From NCBI GenBank assembly GCA_937863385.1, contig CALMBW010000011.1:1-61947 (forward strand): DNA of 61,947 nt. Direction: 5' to 3'. Below are positions 1 to 8,622 of this stretch, piece by piece. Origin of the DNA: an uncultured Actinomycetes bacterium (GTDB lineage Bacteria > Actinomycetota > CADDZG01 > WHSQ01). Position numbers and translations under genes: made by a program. Within the stretch, counting starts at the first letter, position 1; the number at the start of each line of letters is the position of its first letter. Under the pieces are notes generated by a model. It was not told the DNA's origin, ran no database searches, and saw nothing but the letters and a program-made list of their open reading frames with translations.

Positions 1-95
1 AGCGCGTTGTTTGCCACCGAAAGCTCGGTGATCGCACGCTCGATCTCGTCCACGGGCACCCGTGGGGTTAGCTCGGTTGCTGTCGCTGTTGCCAT
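1..95 (-). CDS. N-terminal fragment of an unidentified protein
   Basis: A reading frame starts with ATG at 95 and runs off the left edge of the window after 31 codons. The visible peptide begins MATATATELT and is followed by an acidic, helix-like stretch (residues 14-25). A GGATGGGG-like ribosome binding site lies just upstream of the ATG. Too little is present to assign a family. The small membrane protein at 260-862 is on the same strand about 165 bases upstream. Confidence 0.5.
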   Translation of the reverse strand, partial: MATATATELTPRVPVDEIERAITELSVANNA

Positions 96-259
96 GCCCC
101 CATCCAATCAGGGGCATACGACACTTTTCCCATCTTGCCCAGGAATGATCGAAATCTTCTCAAGGGATCTGAGTGGGGGGCGGCTCGACTGTCCTTCCGT
201 CACCGTTGCCGCATCAAGTGCCCGACTACTCGGGTCGCCGGGGCCCGCGCCAGGCACGT

Positions 260-862
260 TTACCAGCTCTGTTCCCAGACGAACCAGCCGCCGTCTATGT
301 GGTGGTAGGTGTCTTCGCCTCCTAGGTTCGGTGGGCGCCCCGTTGCGGTGTAGGCGAAGCCGCATGTGTCTGACATGCAGTCGTTGACGATGAATCTGAT
401 CCCATCCTCGAACGTTTCAACACGCTTCACTGGAAAGAGGCCCACGCGGTCGGCGCCCTCCACAGAAGCACCCGATCCAGCCTCGCGAACGAGTTGATCC
501 ATGTCGTCTCGACTGAGATTGAACCGAACCAGAAAAGGTACCGACGTTGCCACGAGTCCAGCGGCGACGAGAGCGACGACCGGTGGTGCTACCCATCGCG
601 GCCACGCATCGAGGATCTTGCGAAGGCCACCGAGACCGGAGCAGATCAGGAGGCGGATGAACCAGTAGCAACCGATGGCCAAGCCTGTGAGAGCCATCGA
701 AGCGTAGGTCCCCATCGAGGGGCCTCCAGGAAGGCTGAACCCCCACACCGTCCACAGCGCGAGCGCGATGGTCACTGCGAGCGTTGGCCGGCCGATCGGC
801 TGCACCAGAAGCGCCCTGACGCGCCCCTCTGCGGGGGCCGTGCTCGCAACGGTGTCGTTCAT
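260..862 (-). CDS. Hypothetical protein with three membrane segments
   Basis: A 200-residue protein begins at ATG 862 behind a GAGGGA site. Three hydrophobic segments are visible at about residues 28-48, 53-75 and 90-112. They are followed by a soluble C-terminal half with two cysteines (NDCMSDTC) and a Trp/Tyr/His-rich tail (YHHIDGGWFVWE). Tails of this kind occur in actinobacterial hypothetical membrane proteins of unknown role, and topology puts the C-terminal domain on one face of the membrane. I do not recognise a function. It is transcribed towards the left edge, with a long non-coding stretch behind it. Confidence 0.65.
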   Translation of the reverse strand: MNDTVASTAPAEGRVRALLVQPIGRPTLAVTIALALWTVWGFSLPGGPSMGTYASMALTGLAIGCYWFIRLLICSGLGGLRKILDAWPRWVAPPVVALVAAGLVATSVPFLVRFNLSRDDMDQLVREAGSGASVEGADRVGLFPVKRVETFEDGIRFIVNDCMSDTCGFAYTATGRPPNLGGEDTYHHIDGGWFVWEQSW

Positions 863-1317
863 CTCGGTCCCTCGTCCCTTGCCTGATCTGCCGCCCGCAG
901 GTTAGCCGCAAGCGACTCAGTAGCTGCTTGCGTGATCGTCACGCCATGCGGGCACGACCTACATCACGTCGGGAAGCCCGCATCCCAGGGCACTCGATCG
1001 AGGTAGGGCCCGTCTCCAAAGAGGCCAGCGCTCGAGCAGCGGTTGTTTCCAGGTTATGTACCGCAGAGGTACATATCCTGGAAAGAGACGACGGCAGCTC
1101 GGGTTCGAGGGGCCAAGAGGGTCAGCGACCTGGCTCGGAGCACCACTCGAGAATCCGGGCAAAGTTCACACTTCACCCCGGCCCGGCTCCTGCCGATGCT
1201 TCCAAGAGGAGATCGACTAGGCCACGCGGCCGGGCACTTCGATAGCGCAACTTACGTATCGCAGTGACGTTCGCCTCTCTATCTGATTCTAGTTGGCGGC
1301 TACGAGGAGGCTCAGGT
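863..1317. other. Intergenic region of about 455 bp
   Basis: This is the divergent gap between the membrane protein and the protease. Short frames exist on both strands but none has a credible start or family-like composition. The one clear structure is the 17-base inverted repeat at 1046-1084. The right end carries the GAGGAGG site (1304-1310) of the protease. Confidence 0.6.
1046..1084. repeat. Near-perfect 17-bp inverted repeat, 5-base loop
   Basis: The left arm 1046-1062 (TTTCCAGGTTATGTACC) and right arm 1068-1084 are complementary with a single mismatch around the loop GCAGA. No T-run follows, so a classical terminator is unlikely. It lies between two divergent genes. It could be a dimeric-protein binding site, an RNA hairpin or a small repeat unit. 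Confidence 0.75.
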
Positions 1318-2694
1318 TTGAAGCGCAGTCTGGCGGCAGTTGTCGCGGTGGTTACGGGCATGACCTGGCTGCCCGGGATGTCTCCCACGGCATCGGGAGC
1401 AGCGCCTGCGAGCGGGACCGTCAGGCGCTCGATCACGCAGAGCCCGGCCAGCGTTCGCTCCTACTGGACCCCCGAGCGGATGCGTACGGCGAAGCCCCTG
1501 GCCCTCAAGCTGTCCCAGCGCGATCCACGGCTGACTCGTCAAGAGCCCGACGCGCCCGCGACGAAGGAAACCGTGATCGCACCGAGCGCCCCGGCGACAG
1601 GGAGCGCGTCGATCACACTCACCCGTGACACCAAGAGCCAACAACAGAGTTTGGGATTCGTCAGCGAGGAGATCGTCAACGTCACCGACTTCCCTTACGT
1701 GACCCACGGCAAGCTCTTCTTCAGCTCCGATGGATCGAGGTACGTGTGTTCGGCAACCGTCGTGAACAGCCAGGCCCGCAACGTGATCGTCACGGCAGGT
1801 CACTGTCTTTACGACAACGATGCCGGCGTCTTCTCGAGCAACGTCATGTTCGTGCCGGGGTACCGGGACGGCGACCGGCCGTTCGGCTCGTGGGTCGCCG
1901 AAGAGCTCTTCGTCAGACCGGAGTGGCAGAACGGCAATTTCAACTACGACTTCGCGGCTGCCGTCTTGGGCCCCCAGAGCGATGGCGACGAGGTCCAAGA
2001 TGTCACCGGAGCGCGCGGCATCGTCTTTAACCGAGCGGCTCCGTTCAACTTCGATGCTCTCGGTTATCCGGCCGCAGACCCGTTCGATGGAGAGCGGTTG
2101 ATCCACTGCGTGTCTGATCCGGCCATCCGGGATGGAAGTGGATCTCTGGCGCCACACGGGATCGGTTGTGACATGACCGAAGGGTCCTCCGGTGGTGGGT
2201 GGGTCGTTGAAGACCAGTACGTGAACTCCGTTACGAGCTACGGCTACACCAAGCTGCCGAACATGCTGTTCGGCCCCTACCTGGGCACGGCAGCTGAGGA
2301 TCTCTTCGAGTCTGCTGCGGGCGAGTCCACGGACCCCGATCCCACGCCGACCCCAACACCGACGGCTTCTCCGACGCCGGACCCACTCGAGCCCATCCTG
2401 CACGAGATGGATCTTGGGCTTCGCGTGACCAAGCACCTCGTTGCCAAGGGCACGATGACCACGATCGGTGGGTTCGAAGCGTGCGCCCGAAATGCCCCCG
2501 TGGAGATCTACCGGATGATCGACAGCAGTACAGGTCGCTACGTCAAAGAGGGCGTCACCGGTGACAACGGGACCTATTCGATACGCCTGCCCGATCGTAA
2601 GGGGAGGTACTTCGCCTATTCTTCGGAGGGGTTCGTCGACGATGTGAACCTATGTGGGGAGGATTTCTCCGTGATCGTCAGGCATCGCCACTAA
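1318..2694 (+). CDS. Secreted trypsin-like serine protease with C-terminal domain
   Basis: The predicted product is an exported chymotrypsin-fold (S1/V8-like) endopeptidase of 458 residues. I choose TTG at 1318 because GAGGAGG sits 7 bases upstream and the peptide then opens with a signal sequence (MKRSLAAVVAVV...). The GTG at 1264 lacks such a site. The catalytic triad is visible as His162 in TAGHC, Asp211 in NYDFAAAVL and Ser291 in GSSGGGW. A Pro/Thr/Ser-rich linker (DPTPTPTPT) of about 25 residues separates it from a C-terminal beta-sandwich-like domain of roughly 95 residues resembling carboxypeptidase regulatory-like domains. The cysteine pairs around the active site suit an extracellular protein. 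Substrate is unknown. Confidence 0.88.
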   Translation: MKRSLAAVVAVVTGMTWLPGMSPTASGAAPASGTVRRSITQSPASVRSYWTPERMRTAKPLALKLSQRDPRLTRQEPDAPATKETVIAPSAPATGSASITLTRDTKSQQQSLGFVSEEIVNVTDFPYVTHGKLFFSSDGSRYVCSATVVNSQARNVIVTAGHCLYDNDAGVFSSNVMFVPGYRDGDRPFGSWVAEELFVRPEWQNGNFNYDFAAAVLGPQSDGDEVQDVTGARGIVFNRAAPFNFDALGYPAADPFDGERLIHCVSDPAIRDGSGSLAPHGIGCDMTEGSSGGGWVVEDQYVNSVTSYGYTKLPNMLFGPYLGTAAEDLFESAAGESTDPDPTPTPTPTASPTPDPLEPILHEMDLGLRVTKHLVAKGTMTTIGGFEACARNAPVEIYRMIDSSTGRYVKEGVTGDNGTYSIRLPDRKGRYFAYSSEGFVDDVNLCGEDFSVIVRHRH

Positions 2695-2773
2695 AAGCCG
2701 GGAACACCCTGGGTTGTTCCGGCGTCCAAGGACGTGCATGCTTGAGATGCTGGCCCGATCCTTGGAGGTAGTG

Positions 2774-5260
2774 ATGCGGCGTTTCGTTCCGATCCTCGCG
2801 GTGCTGTGCCTCGTGCTGAGTGGGGTCGCCTATGCCCAACAAGAGCCCAAGCCCGAAGAGCCCCAGGGCGATGCGGACCTGAGTCTGATCCTTGAGGGAC
2901 CGGGATCGCTGGTGACCGGCGAGGCGGCGACCTACCAGCTGACCCTCATCAATGATGGGCCGGACGACGCGACCGAGACCAGCGCCTCGCTTTCCTTGCC
3001 GCAGGGACTTCGTAGTGGCGATGTCACGTCCACCGACCCCGAAGCCCAGTGCTCGTGGAACGGCTACGGCTACGCCTATCCGGCCGAGGGCGATGCGGCC
3101 AGCTACGACGGTGGCTACGCCACCTGCTACTTCGGGACCCTTACTGCCGGCGAGCAGCGCAGTGTCACCGTCACGGTCACGAGAACGCGGGCATACGAGC
3201 TCTACATCAGTGCCTGGAGTGGCTCTTACGTGCCCGATAGCAACTACGAAGACAACTACGCCGAGATCGTTCTGGAGAAAGACGCCTCGGCCCCCACGGA
3301 TCTAGCGGTCTCTCTACAGGGACCGAAACACCCCGCCATGGGCGAAGGGTTCGACCTCAACCTGCAAGTAAGCAACCTGGGGCCGAGCACGGCCCGATCT
3401 GTCGATGCCTCTTTGTATCTTCCTCAAGGAACCGAGTTCGTTGCAGCCCCTGCCGGCTGCCTCTACACGGCGGAGCAGCTTCCGCCGCCGCGCGCCGATG
3501 AACCGGTGGAGCCGGCACCCGATGGTGGAGGATCTGGCGGCTCTACAGGTGGGTCAACAGAACCCGATGCCGGCGCCCCCGACGTCTCGCCGCCATACTT
3601 CTGGGCCCCCGAGATGGTCACATGCTCGTTGGACCAACTCGATGTTGATGAGTCTGCTGTTTTTCCGATCACTCTCAAGCGTACGAGTGGCTGGGAGCTG
3701 TGGGCTAGCGCCTACGTTGGTTCCTACAACCTCGATGAGTTGTGGGACAACGACTATGCATCTTGGTCGGCTCCATCGGATCCCTCGGTGACCTCTGATC
3801 TCGAGATGCGCGCCCAAGGACCCGCGACCACACCGCTGGTCGGTGAGACGTTCGAGATGACCTATGAGGTCACCAACAATGGGCCTGCGGGGGCAGGCGA
3901 TGTTGCGATCTACGACTACGTCCCCTACGGCTTGACGTTCGTGTCTTCCGAAGACTGTGTCTTCGAGGACCATGGCATCAAGGAGCCGCAGCCGGAAGCA
4001 GACGCACCACCAGCGATGGGCGGGGCCGAGGCCGCACCGGTGTACTACGGGGGTGGGTCGATGCGCTGCGACATCGGATTCCTGGAAGCAGGCGCCTCGA
4101 GCAGTTCCACGGTCACGTTCGAGCGCACCTCCGCCTACGAGCTCTACGACTACGCCAGCGTCTGGACGTCGAACTACGACCCGGTCTACGACAACAACTA
4201 CACCGACACCCGCTTCGAGGCCGACCGTACGAACTCAGCCGATGTGATGGTTTCGATCAGCCAGCCCGAGGATGTCGAGCCCGGCGAAAGCTTCTCGTTC
4301 ACCATCGATGTGACCAACCTCGGTACCAAGCCTGCGACCGATGTCCAGGTGTATGACTACATCGCGGACGGGATCGAGCTAGAGGCTGTTTCGGACGATG
4401 AGTCATGCTCGTACCAAGGTGGTGAGGAGACGGCCCCAGGGGCAACGCCCGACCAAAGTTCACCGACCTATTCGTCGCCCCGCGAGCTGGTCTGTCTGTT
4501 CGGCGAGTTGCAGCCCTCAGAAACGCGTTCGGTGACGGTGGATGCCGTTCGCACCACTTCGTGGACCGTCTGGAACAGCGTCTGGGTGTGGAGCAGCTCG
4601 TTCGACCCCGACTACAACAACGATCAGGCGTACTTCGTGCTTGAAGGTGACGATCCATATTGGGATTGCAGCGCGGAGGAAACCTCGGGTTCTGGGGACA
4701 CGGTTACGACCGATGTCTGTCCCGTGGCAACTGGCGGTGGCCCGGACACGGTGGGCGTCGAGGCGGGTAGCTCGCCCGATGATCGTGACGTCGACACCGG
4801 GACCGGTGCCGATGACGTTTCCATCGACATCCGAACCGGCAGCGAAACCCGCCGGACCTTCACGGTTCGCAGCGGCCGGGGCCGCGACTCGATCAACGTG
4901 ACCGTTGCGCCTGGTGCGGGTGACGCGAAGGTCGTGATCTATGGCGGCAAGGGGGCCGACCGCGTCGACCTGGACATAGCGCCTCAAGCTCGCAACGTCG
5001 TCGTGATCCTCCGACTCGGTGATGGGCGCGACACGCTGAGAACGGTCCGCTATCAGTTCGGTGTTTCCTCGGCCGTCATCCGGGCGTGGGGTGGCGCGGG
5101 ACCCGACGTGCTTTTCGGTGGTCAAGGGCCGGACGCTCTATACGGACGTGCGGGTGATGACGTGCTTGATGCAGGAGCCGGCGACGATCTGTTGCATGGA
5201 GACGCAGGCAAGGACATCTGCGTGGGAGGCCCCGGCGCGGACCGCTCCGACAGCTGCTGA
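2774..5260 (+). CDS. Secreted DUF11-repeat protein with RTX-like C-terminus
   Basis: A large exported surface or matrix protein of 828 residues. ATG 2774 follows GGAGG by 5 bases and starts a clean signal peptide ending in VAYA-QQ. Four tandem DUF11-type Ig-like units follow, each with the features LxxxxxGP...GE...Y...N.GP and a Tyr/Asp/Asn-rich end (SNYDPVYDNNYTD). Acidic Gly/Pro-rich inserts carry extra cysteines. The last 150 residues hold hemolysin-type nonapeptides (GGQGPDALYG, GRAGDDVLDAG, GAGDDLLHGD), known to bind calcium in RTX proteins. No enzyme domain is seen. The gene follows the protease by 79 bases. An adhesin or coat role is inferred only. Confidence 0.85.
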   Translation: MRRFVPILAVLCLVLSGVAYAQQEPKPEEPQGDADLSLILEGPGSLVTGEAATYQLTLINDGPDDATETSASLSLPQGLRSGDVTSTDPEAQCSWNGYGYAYPAEGDAASYDGGYATCYFGTLTAGEQRSVTVTVTRTRAYELYISAWSGSYVPDSNYEDNYAEIVLEKDASAPTDLAVSLQGPKHPAMGEGFDLNLQVSNLGPSTARSVDASLYLPQGTEFVAAPAGCLYTAEQLPPPRADEPVEPAPDGGGSGGSTGGSTEPDAGAPDVSPPYFWAPEMVTCSLDQLDVDESAVFPITLKRTSGWELWASAYVGSYNLDELWDNDYASWSAPSDPSVTSDLEMRAQGPATTPLVGETFEMTYEVTNNGPAGAGDVAIYDYVPYGLTFVSSEDCVFEDHGIKEPQPEADAPPAMGGAEAAPVYYGGGSMRCDIGFLEAGASSSSTVTFERTSAYELYDYASVWTSNYDPVYDNNYTDTRFEADRTNSADVMVSISQPEDVEPGESFSFTIDVTNLGTKPATDVQVYDYIADGIELEAVSDDESCSYQGGEETAPGATPDQSSPTYSSPRELVCLFGELQPSETRSVTVDAVRTTSWTVWNSVWVWSSSFDPDYNNDQAYFVLEGDDPYWDCSAEETSGSGDTVTTDVCPVATGGGPDTVGVEAGSSPDDRDVDTGTGADDVSIDIRTGSETRRTFTVRSGRGRDSINVTVAPGAGDAKVVIYGGKGADRVDLDIAPQARNVVVILRLGDGRDTLRTVRYQFGVSSAVIRAWGGAGPDVLFGGQGPDALYGRAGDDVLDAGAGDDLLHGDAGKDICVGGPGADRSDSC

Positions 5261-5261
5261 G

Positions 5262-5936
5262 CTAGATCGCAGCGCGAAAGGCGCGCTCCAAAGCAGCTTC
5301 GCGCGCCCCGGCGATGAGATCGTCGAGGTCCTTGTGCTGACCTGTACGCAATAGCGTGATCGGGTCGGGGTCACCATCGACGATCGAATCGAAGAAGGCC
5401 TTGCGGTCGGCGTATGTGGGCAGAGTGGCTTTGGCCCATGGACGCAGGGCTTCCAAGATCGTGGCGAGCTCGGCGTAGGCCGCTCCGAACATGTTGGCTG
5501 CTTCACGTTTCATGCGTTGAGCTAGCGCGGGGCTGGCTCCAGCCGTCGAGATCGCAACCGCGATGGGTCCCTCGCGCGCGATGGCCGGGAGCATGAGATT
5601 GCAGAGGTGAGGTACATCGGCGACGTTGACGAGCATGCTGTGTCTGGTCGCGTCCGCATGCACCGCTTCGTTCACGGAAGGCGTTGAGGTGGCCGCGATC
5701 ACCAACATGCACCCGTTGAGGTCCGCGGCCCGGTACTCGCGCCTGCTCCAGGAGATGACGCCTGAAGATGCAAGTTCTCCGATCCTGTTGGTAGCTTCGG
5801 GGGCCACCACGTGCACGACGGCACCACTGGTCAGAAGCCCCTCGACCTTCTCGGTTCCGACCGGTCCTGCCCCCACCACCAGGCAGCCAAGTCCCCTCAG
5901 ATCGATGCAGGCGACGTAGAGATCGTTGTCGGTCAC
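5262..5936 (-). CDS. sirC: Precorrin-2 dehydrogenase (siroheme synthase)
   Basis: The product is predicted to oxidise precorrin-2 to sirohydrochlorin with NAD+, the second step of siroheme synthesis, and belongs to the Met8p/CysG N-terminal family (224 residues). The Rossmann motif VVGAGPVGTEK is near residue 20. The family's catalytic aspartate is in NVADVPHLCN, and a helical C-terminal region follows. GTG 5936 is chosen because GAGGAGG precedes it and it overlaps the stop of the upstream Cys-rich gene (GTGA). It is the last gene of the sulfite-reductase operon. Whether it also inserts iron, as Met8p does, cannot be told; no separate ferrochelatase gene is in the window. Confidence 0.9.
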   Translation of the reverse strand: MTDNDLYVACIDLRGLGCLVVGAGPVGTEKVEGLLTSGAVVHVVAPEATNRIGELASSGVISWSRREYRAADLNGCMLVIAATSTPSVNEAVHADATRHSMLVNVADVPHLCNLMLPAIAREGPIAVAISTAGASPALAQRMKREAANMFGAAYAELATILEALRPWAKATLPTYADRKAFFDSIVDGDPDPITLLRTGQHKDLDDLIAGAREAALERAFRAAI

Positions 5937-6079
5937 GACTCCTCCTCGCCCAGGCCGGCGAAACGAACCTCGAAGCGACGGTCGCACGAGGCGCAGTAGT
6001 AGACGCGGCCCTCACCGATAGGCTCGATCGATTGCTCCGCGCAGTAGGGGCAGTAGAAGGGGACCGCTCGCATGCTCAT
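5933..6079 (-). CDS. Small Cys-rich (zinc-ribbon-like) protein of the sulfite reductase operon
   Basis: This 48-residue protein contains two CxxC pairs (CPYC at 10-13, CASC at 29-32), the layout of a rubredoxin-like or zinc-ribbon knuckle. It starts at ATG 6079, overlapping the cysH stop by four bases (ATGA), and its own stop overlaps the sirC start (GTGA). It is therefore a real translationally coupled gene although short. Similar small Cys-rich proteins occur next to sulfite reductase genes in other actinobacteria, to my knowledge without an assigned role. Metal binding is inferred. It could be a metal donor, an electron carrier or an assembly factor. Confidence 0.8.
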   Translation of the reverse strand: MSMRAVPFYCPYCAEQSIEPIGEGRVYYCASCDRRFEVRFAGLGEEES

Positions 6080-6810
6080 TGCTCGGCCTCGGTCTGATGG
6101 GCCTTGCCGAAGGTGTGGATCCCGCACTCGGTCTTGCTGAATCCGTCCCACCGCCCCGCCCGCTCGTCTTCGGAGAGGTCCACCTTTCTGGTGCATGGGA
6201 CACAGCCGATCGATCGGTACCCCTGCTCGAGCAGCGGGTGTGTCGGTATCTGGTGCATCTTGATGTAGCCCATCACGTCCTCGCGCGTCCACGACGCCAG
6301 GGGGTGGATCTTCAACACTTCGTTTCCGGACGGCAACATCTGCGCCTCGACGACCGGGGTGCTCGCTCGAAGAGGGGACTGGTCACGCCGCAATCCCGAG
6401 ATCCAACCGTCGTATTCCTCCAGCGCCTTCTGCAAGGGTTCGACCTTGTTGATGAAGCAGCAGCGATCGGGGTCGCGTTCGTAGAGGGCAGGGCCATGGA
6501 TCTCGGCCTGTCGTTCAGGTGTCTCGTGTTCGCCTCGAAGCTCTACGAGTTTCAGATCCCATGCCTCTACCAGCCGGTCCCGGAACCCGATCGTTTCGGG
6601 GAAGTGAAATCCCGTGTTGAGGAACAAGACCGGCAGGTCGGGCCGGATGTCTCGCAACTGATGCAGGATGACGAGCCCCGAAGCTTGGAACGAGGTTGCT
6701 ATGGCGAGCCGGTCGATCGTATGGGCGGCCCACTCGAGAACCTCGTGCGGCGGTGCAGTAGCGAGGGTTTCGTAGTCGACATCGGGTGAGGCGAACCGGG
6801 GATCGATCAC
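6076..6810 (-). CDS. cysH: Adenylylsulfate (APS) reductase, CysH family
   Basis: The enzyme reduces APS to sulfite with thioredoxin in assimilatory sulfate reduction. This 244-residue protein has the PP-loop-like N-terminal region (AIATSFQASG, near residue 40). It also has the cysteine pairs that bind a [4Fe-4S] cluster in APS-type enzymes (RCCFINKVEPL near 117 and SIGCVPC near 205) and the catalytic C-terminal ECGIH. The cluster cysteines separate it from PAPS-specific CysH. It starts at GTG 6810, which overlaps the stop of the sulfite reductase (GTGA). Product sulfite would pass directly to that enzyme. Confidence 0.94.
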   Translation of the reverse strand: MIDPRFASPDVDYETLATAPPHEVLEWAAHTIDRLAIATSFQASGLVILHQLRDIRPDLPVLFLNTGFHFPETIGFRDRLVEAWDLKLVELRGEHETPERQAEIHGPALYERDPDRCCFINKVEPLQKALEEYDGWISGLRRDQSPLRASTPVVEAQMLPSGNEVLKIHPLASWTREDVMGYIKMHQIPTHPLLEQGYRSIGCVPCTRKVDLSEDERAGRWDGFSKTECGIHTFGKAHQTEAEQ

Positions 6811-8588
6811 GACGATCGCGGTTCCGCAACTGCCGTTGGGGCGGGAGGCAACCCGGTGAAGACCGGCTTGGCGCCGAAGGACGTGAGCTGCTTATCGTCG
6901 AGCCGGGCGATGAAGGATGCGAAGGTGTCGTCGGCCTGACGCTGCTTGCGGTAGGTCCTGATGAGGGTTTCAACGTAGGGACCGAGCTCGTTGCCCAGGA
7001 CCTTGACGCCGCGAACCTTGCGCCCCATCGAGCGGTCGCGACCGAGATGTCCGCCCAGGTGCACCAGGAATGCTTCCACTTTGCGCTTCTCTTCGACCTG
7101 ATCGCCGTTGTGGTCGGTCACCCAGATCTTCTCGGCGACCTGGCAGCCCATCAGTCCGATGTCGGCGGTCTGGTAGCGGGCGCAGGAGTTCGGACAGCCG
7201 TTCACGTTGATACGAACGTCCTCATCGAACCCTGGCAGCTTCTCTTCGAGGTACCGATAGAGCTCGGCGGCGCGTCCTTTGGTCTCTACGATCGCGAGTT
7301 TGCAGAACTCGATGCCGGTGCACGCCATCGTTCCGCGGCGCCAAGCGGAGGCGTTGGGGGGAAGGCCCAGAGTGTCGAGTTCCTCGACCAACTCCTGGGT
7401 TCTGTCCGGTGCAACGTCCAGGATGACCATCTTCTGTTGGGTGGTTGCGCGGATCCGGCCCCGCCCGAACCTTTCGGCGAGGCGAGCTATCGAGCGCAGT
7501 TGATGGCCCGAGATGCGGCCGGCTCGTGGCGCGAATCCCACGTAACCGTTGCCGTCCTTCTGTGGCCAGACTCCGATGTGCTCGCGGCCCGCGATGGCGG
7601 ATGCCTTGGGCTCGGGCAGGTCTTCGAGCGTGAAGCCGAGGTACTCCTCGAGCTTCGCTCGGAACCGCTCCGGTCCCCAGTCAGCCATCAGGAACTTCAA
7701 CCGGGCGCGGTTGCGCGCTCGCCGATAGCCGTAGTCGCGGAAGATGGCTGTCATCCCCAACACGACGTCGACGACCTGATCGGGTGAGCACCAGGCACTC
7801 ACTCGCTGAGCGAACATCGGGTTGGTGGACAAGCCTCCACCGACCCAAACGTCGAAGCCGGGTTTGCCGGAGACCGAACGCGCACCGACGAGTCCCACAT
7901 CGTTGATCTCGTGCTGCGCGCACTGATGGGCACATCCAGAGATCGAGATCTTGAATTTCCTCGGAAGGTTGGAGAACTCGGGGTTGCCGACGAGCTTGGC
8001 GTTGGCATCTTCGAGCACGAGCGATGCGTCCACGATCTCGGAAGCATCGATCCCCGCGAGAGGGCATCCCAGGATGTTGCGAGGCGTGTCGCCGCAGGCT
8101 TCGGTGGTCGAGAGTCCGACCGCTTCGAGTTGTTCCCAGATCTCCGGGACGTCTTCGATGCGGATCCAGTGGAACTGCACGTTCTGTCGGTCGGTGATGT
8201 CGGCGATATCGCGTCCGTAGCGCTCGGAGATCCTCCCAAGCACGTCTAGTTGCTCGGTGCTCAGCTGTCCGCCTGGGATCCGCACCCGCAGCATGAAGTA
8301 GCCGTCGGCCTCAGGTCGCTGCGTGTACAGACCGTGCCATCGGAATCGGTTTTTCAGGTCGGAGGGCCAGATCGTCTTGAAGCCCTGCTTGGCGTAGATG
8401 TTCTCGATGCGGGTTCGAACGTTCAGGCCATCGTCTTCGCGCTTGGCCACTTCGGCGGGGTTGAGGGGTTCGGTGTAGCCCAAGGCCCACTGCCCTTCGC
8501 TGCGGCCGGACTTGGTTTGCTTGGGCTCCTTGTCGTAGCAGCCGCACGTCGTGCACATAGGTGGGACCCCGTCTGTAGATGAAGGCAC
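6807..8588 (-). CDS. sirA: Ferredoxin-dependent siroheme sulfite (nitrite) reductase
   Basis: A siroheme [4Fe-4S] reductase of about 593 residues that reduces sulfite to sulfide with six electrons from ferredoxin. The cluster and siroheme ligands are visible as Cys423 and Cys429 (ACTGIEFC) and Cys465 and Cys469 (NGCPNSC). The two ferrodoxin-like repeats and the segment FRWHGLYTQR match the family. Context (cysH, sirC, cobA) favours sulfite over nitrite. The start is uncertain: GTG 8588 is the longest option, while ATG 8555 (MCTTCGCYDKEP) fits better if the promoter box at 8607-8612 is used. The N-terminal CTTCGC cluster is an unusual addition for this family. Confidence 0.93.
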   Translation of the reverse strand: MPSSTDGVPPMCTTCGCYDKEPKQTKSGRSEGQWALGYTEPLNPAEVAKREDDGLNVRTRIENIYAKQGFKTIWPSDLKNRFRWHGLYTQRPEADGYFMLRVRIPGGQLSTEQLDVLGRISERYGRDIADITDRQNVQFHWIRIEDVPEIWEQLEAVGLSTTEACGDTPRNILGCPLAGIDASEIVDASLVLEDANAKLVGNPEFSNLPRKFKISISGCAHQCAQHEINDVGLVGARSVSGKPGFDVWVGGGLSTNPMFAQRVSAWCSPDQVVDVVLGMTAIFRDYGYRRARNRARLKFLMADWGPERFRAKLEEYLGFTLEDLPEPKASAIAGREHIGVWPQKDGNGYVGFAPRAGRISGHQLRSIARLAERFGRGRIRATTQQKMVILDVAPDRTQELVEELDTLGLPPNASAWRRGTMACTGIEFCKLAIVETKGRAAELYRYLEEKLPGFDEDVRINVNGCPNSCARYQTADIGLMGCQVAEKIWVTDHNGDQVEEKRKVEAFLVHLGGHLGRDRSMGRKVRGVKVLGNELGPYVETLIRTYRKQRQADDTFASFIARLDDKQLTSFGAKPVFTGLPPAPTAVAEPRSS

Positions 8589-8622
8589 TATTACTAACGG
8601 AGAAATAATGTAAAGTCAAACC
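8589..8622. promoter_or_regulatory. Divergent sirA/cobA promoter region
   Basis: Only 34 AT-rich bases separate the two genes. On the + strand TAAAGT (8611-8616) lies exactly six bases before the cobA ATG with no ribosome binding site, so cobA is probably leaderless. On the - strand TACATT (complement of 8607-8612) is a plausible -10 for the sulfite reductase. The two boxes overlap, so RNA polymerase could serve only one direction at a time. Confidence 0.55.

Noticed and set aside
1312-2436. 374-codon - strand frame under the protease
   Set aside because: The overlapping + strand frame has a full catalytic triad and signal peptide; the antisense product is Arg-rich and featureless.
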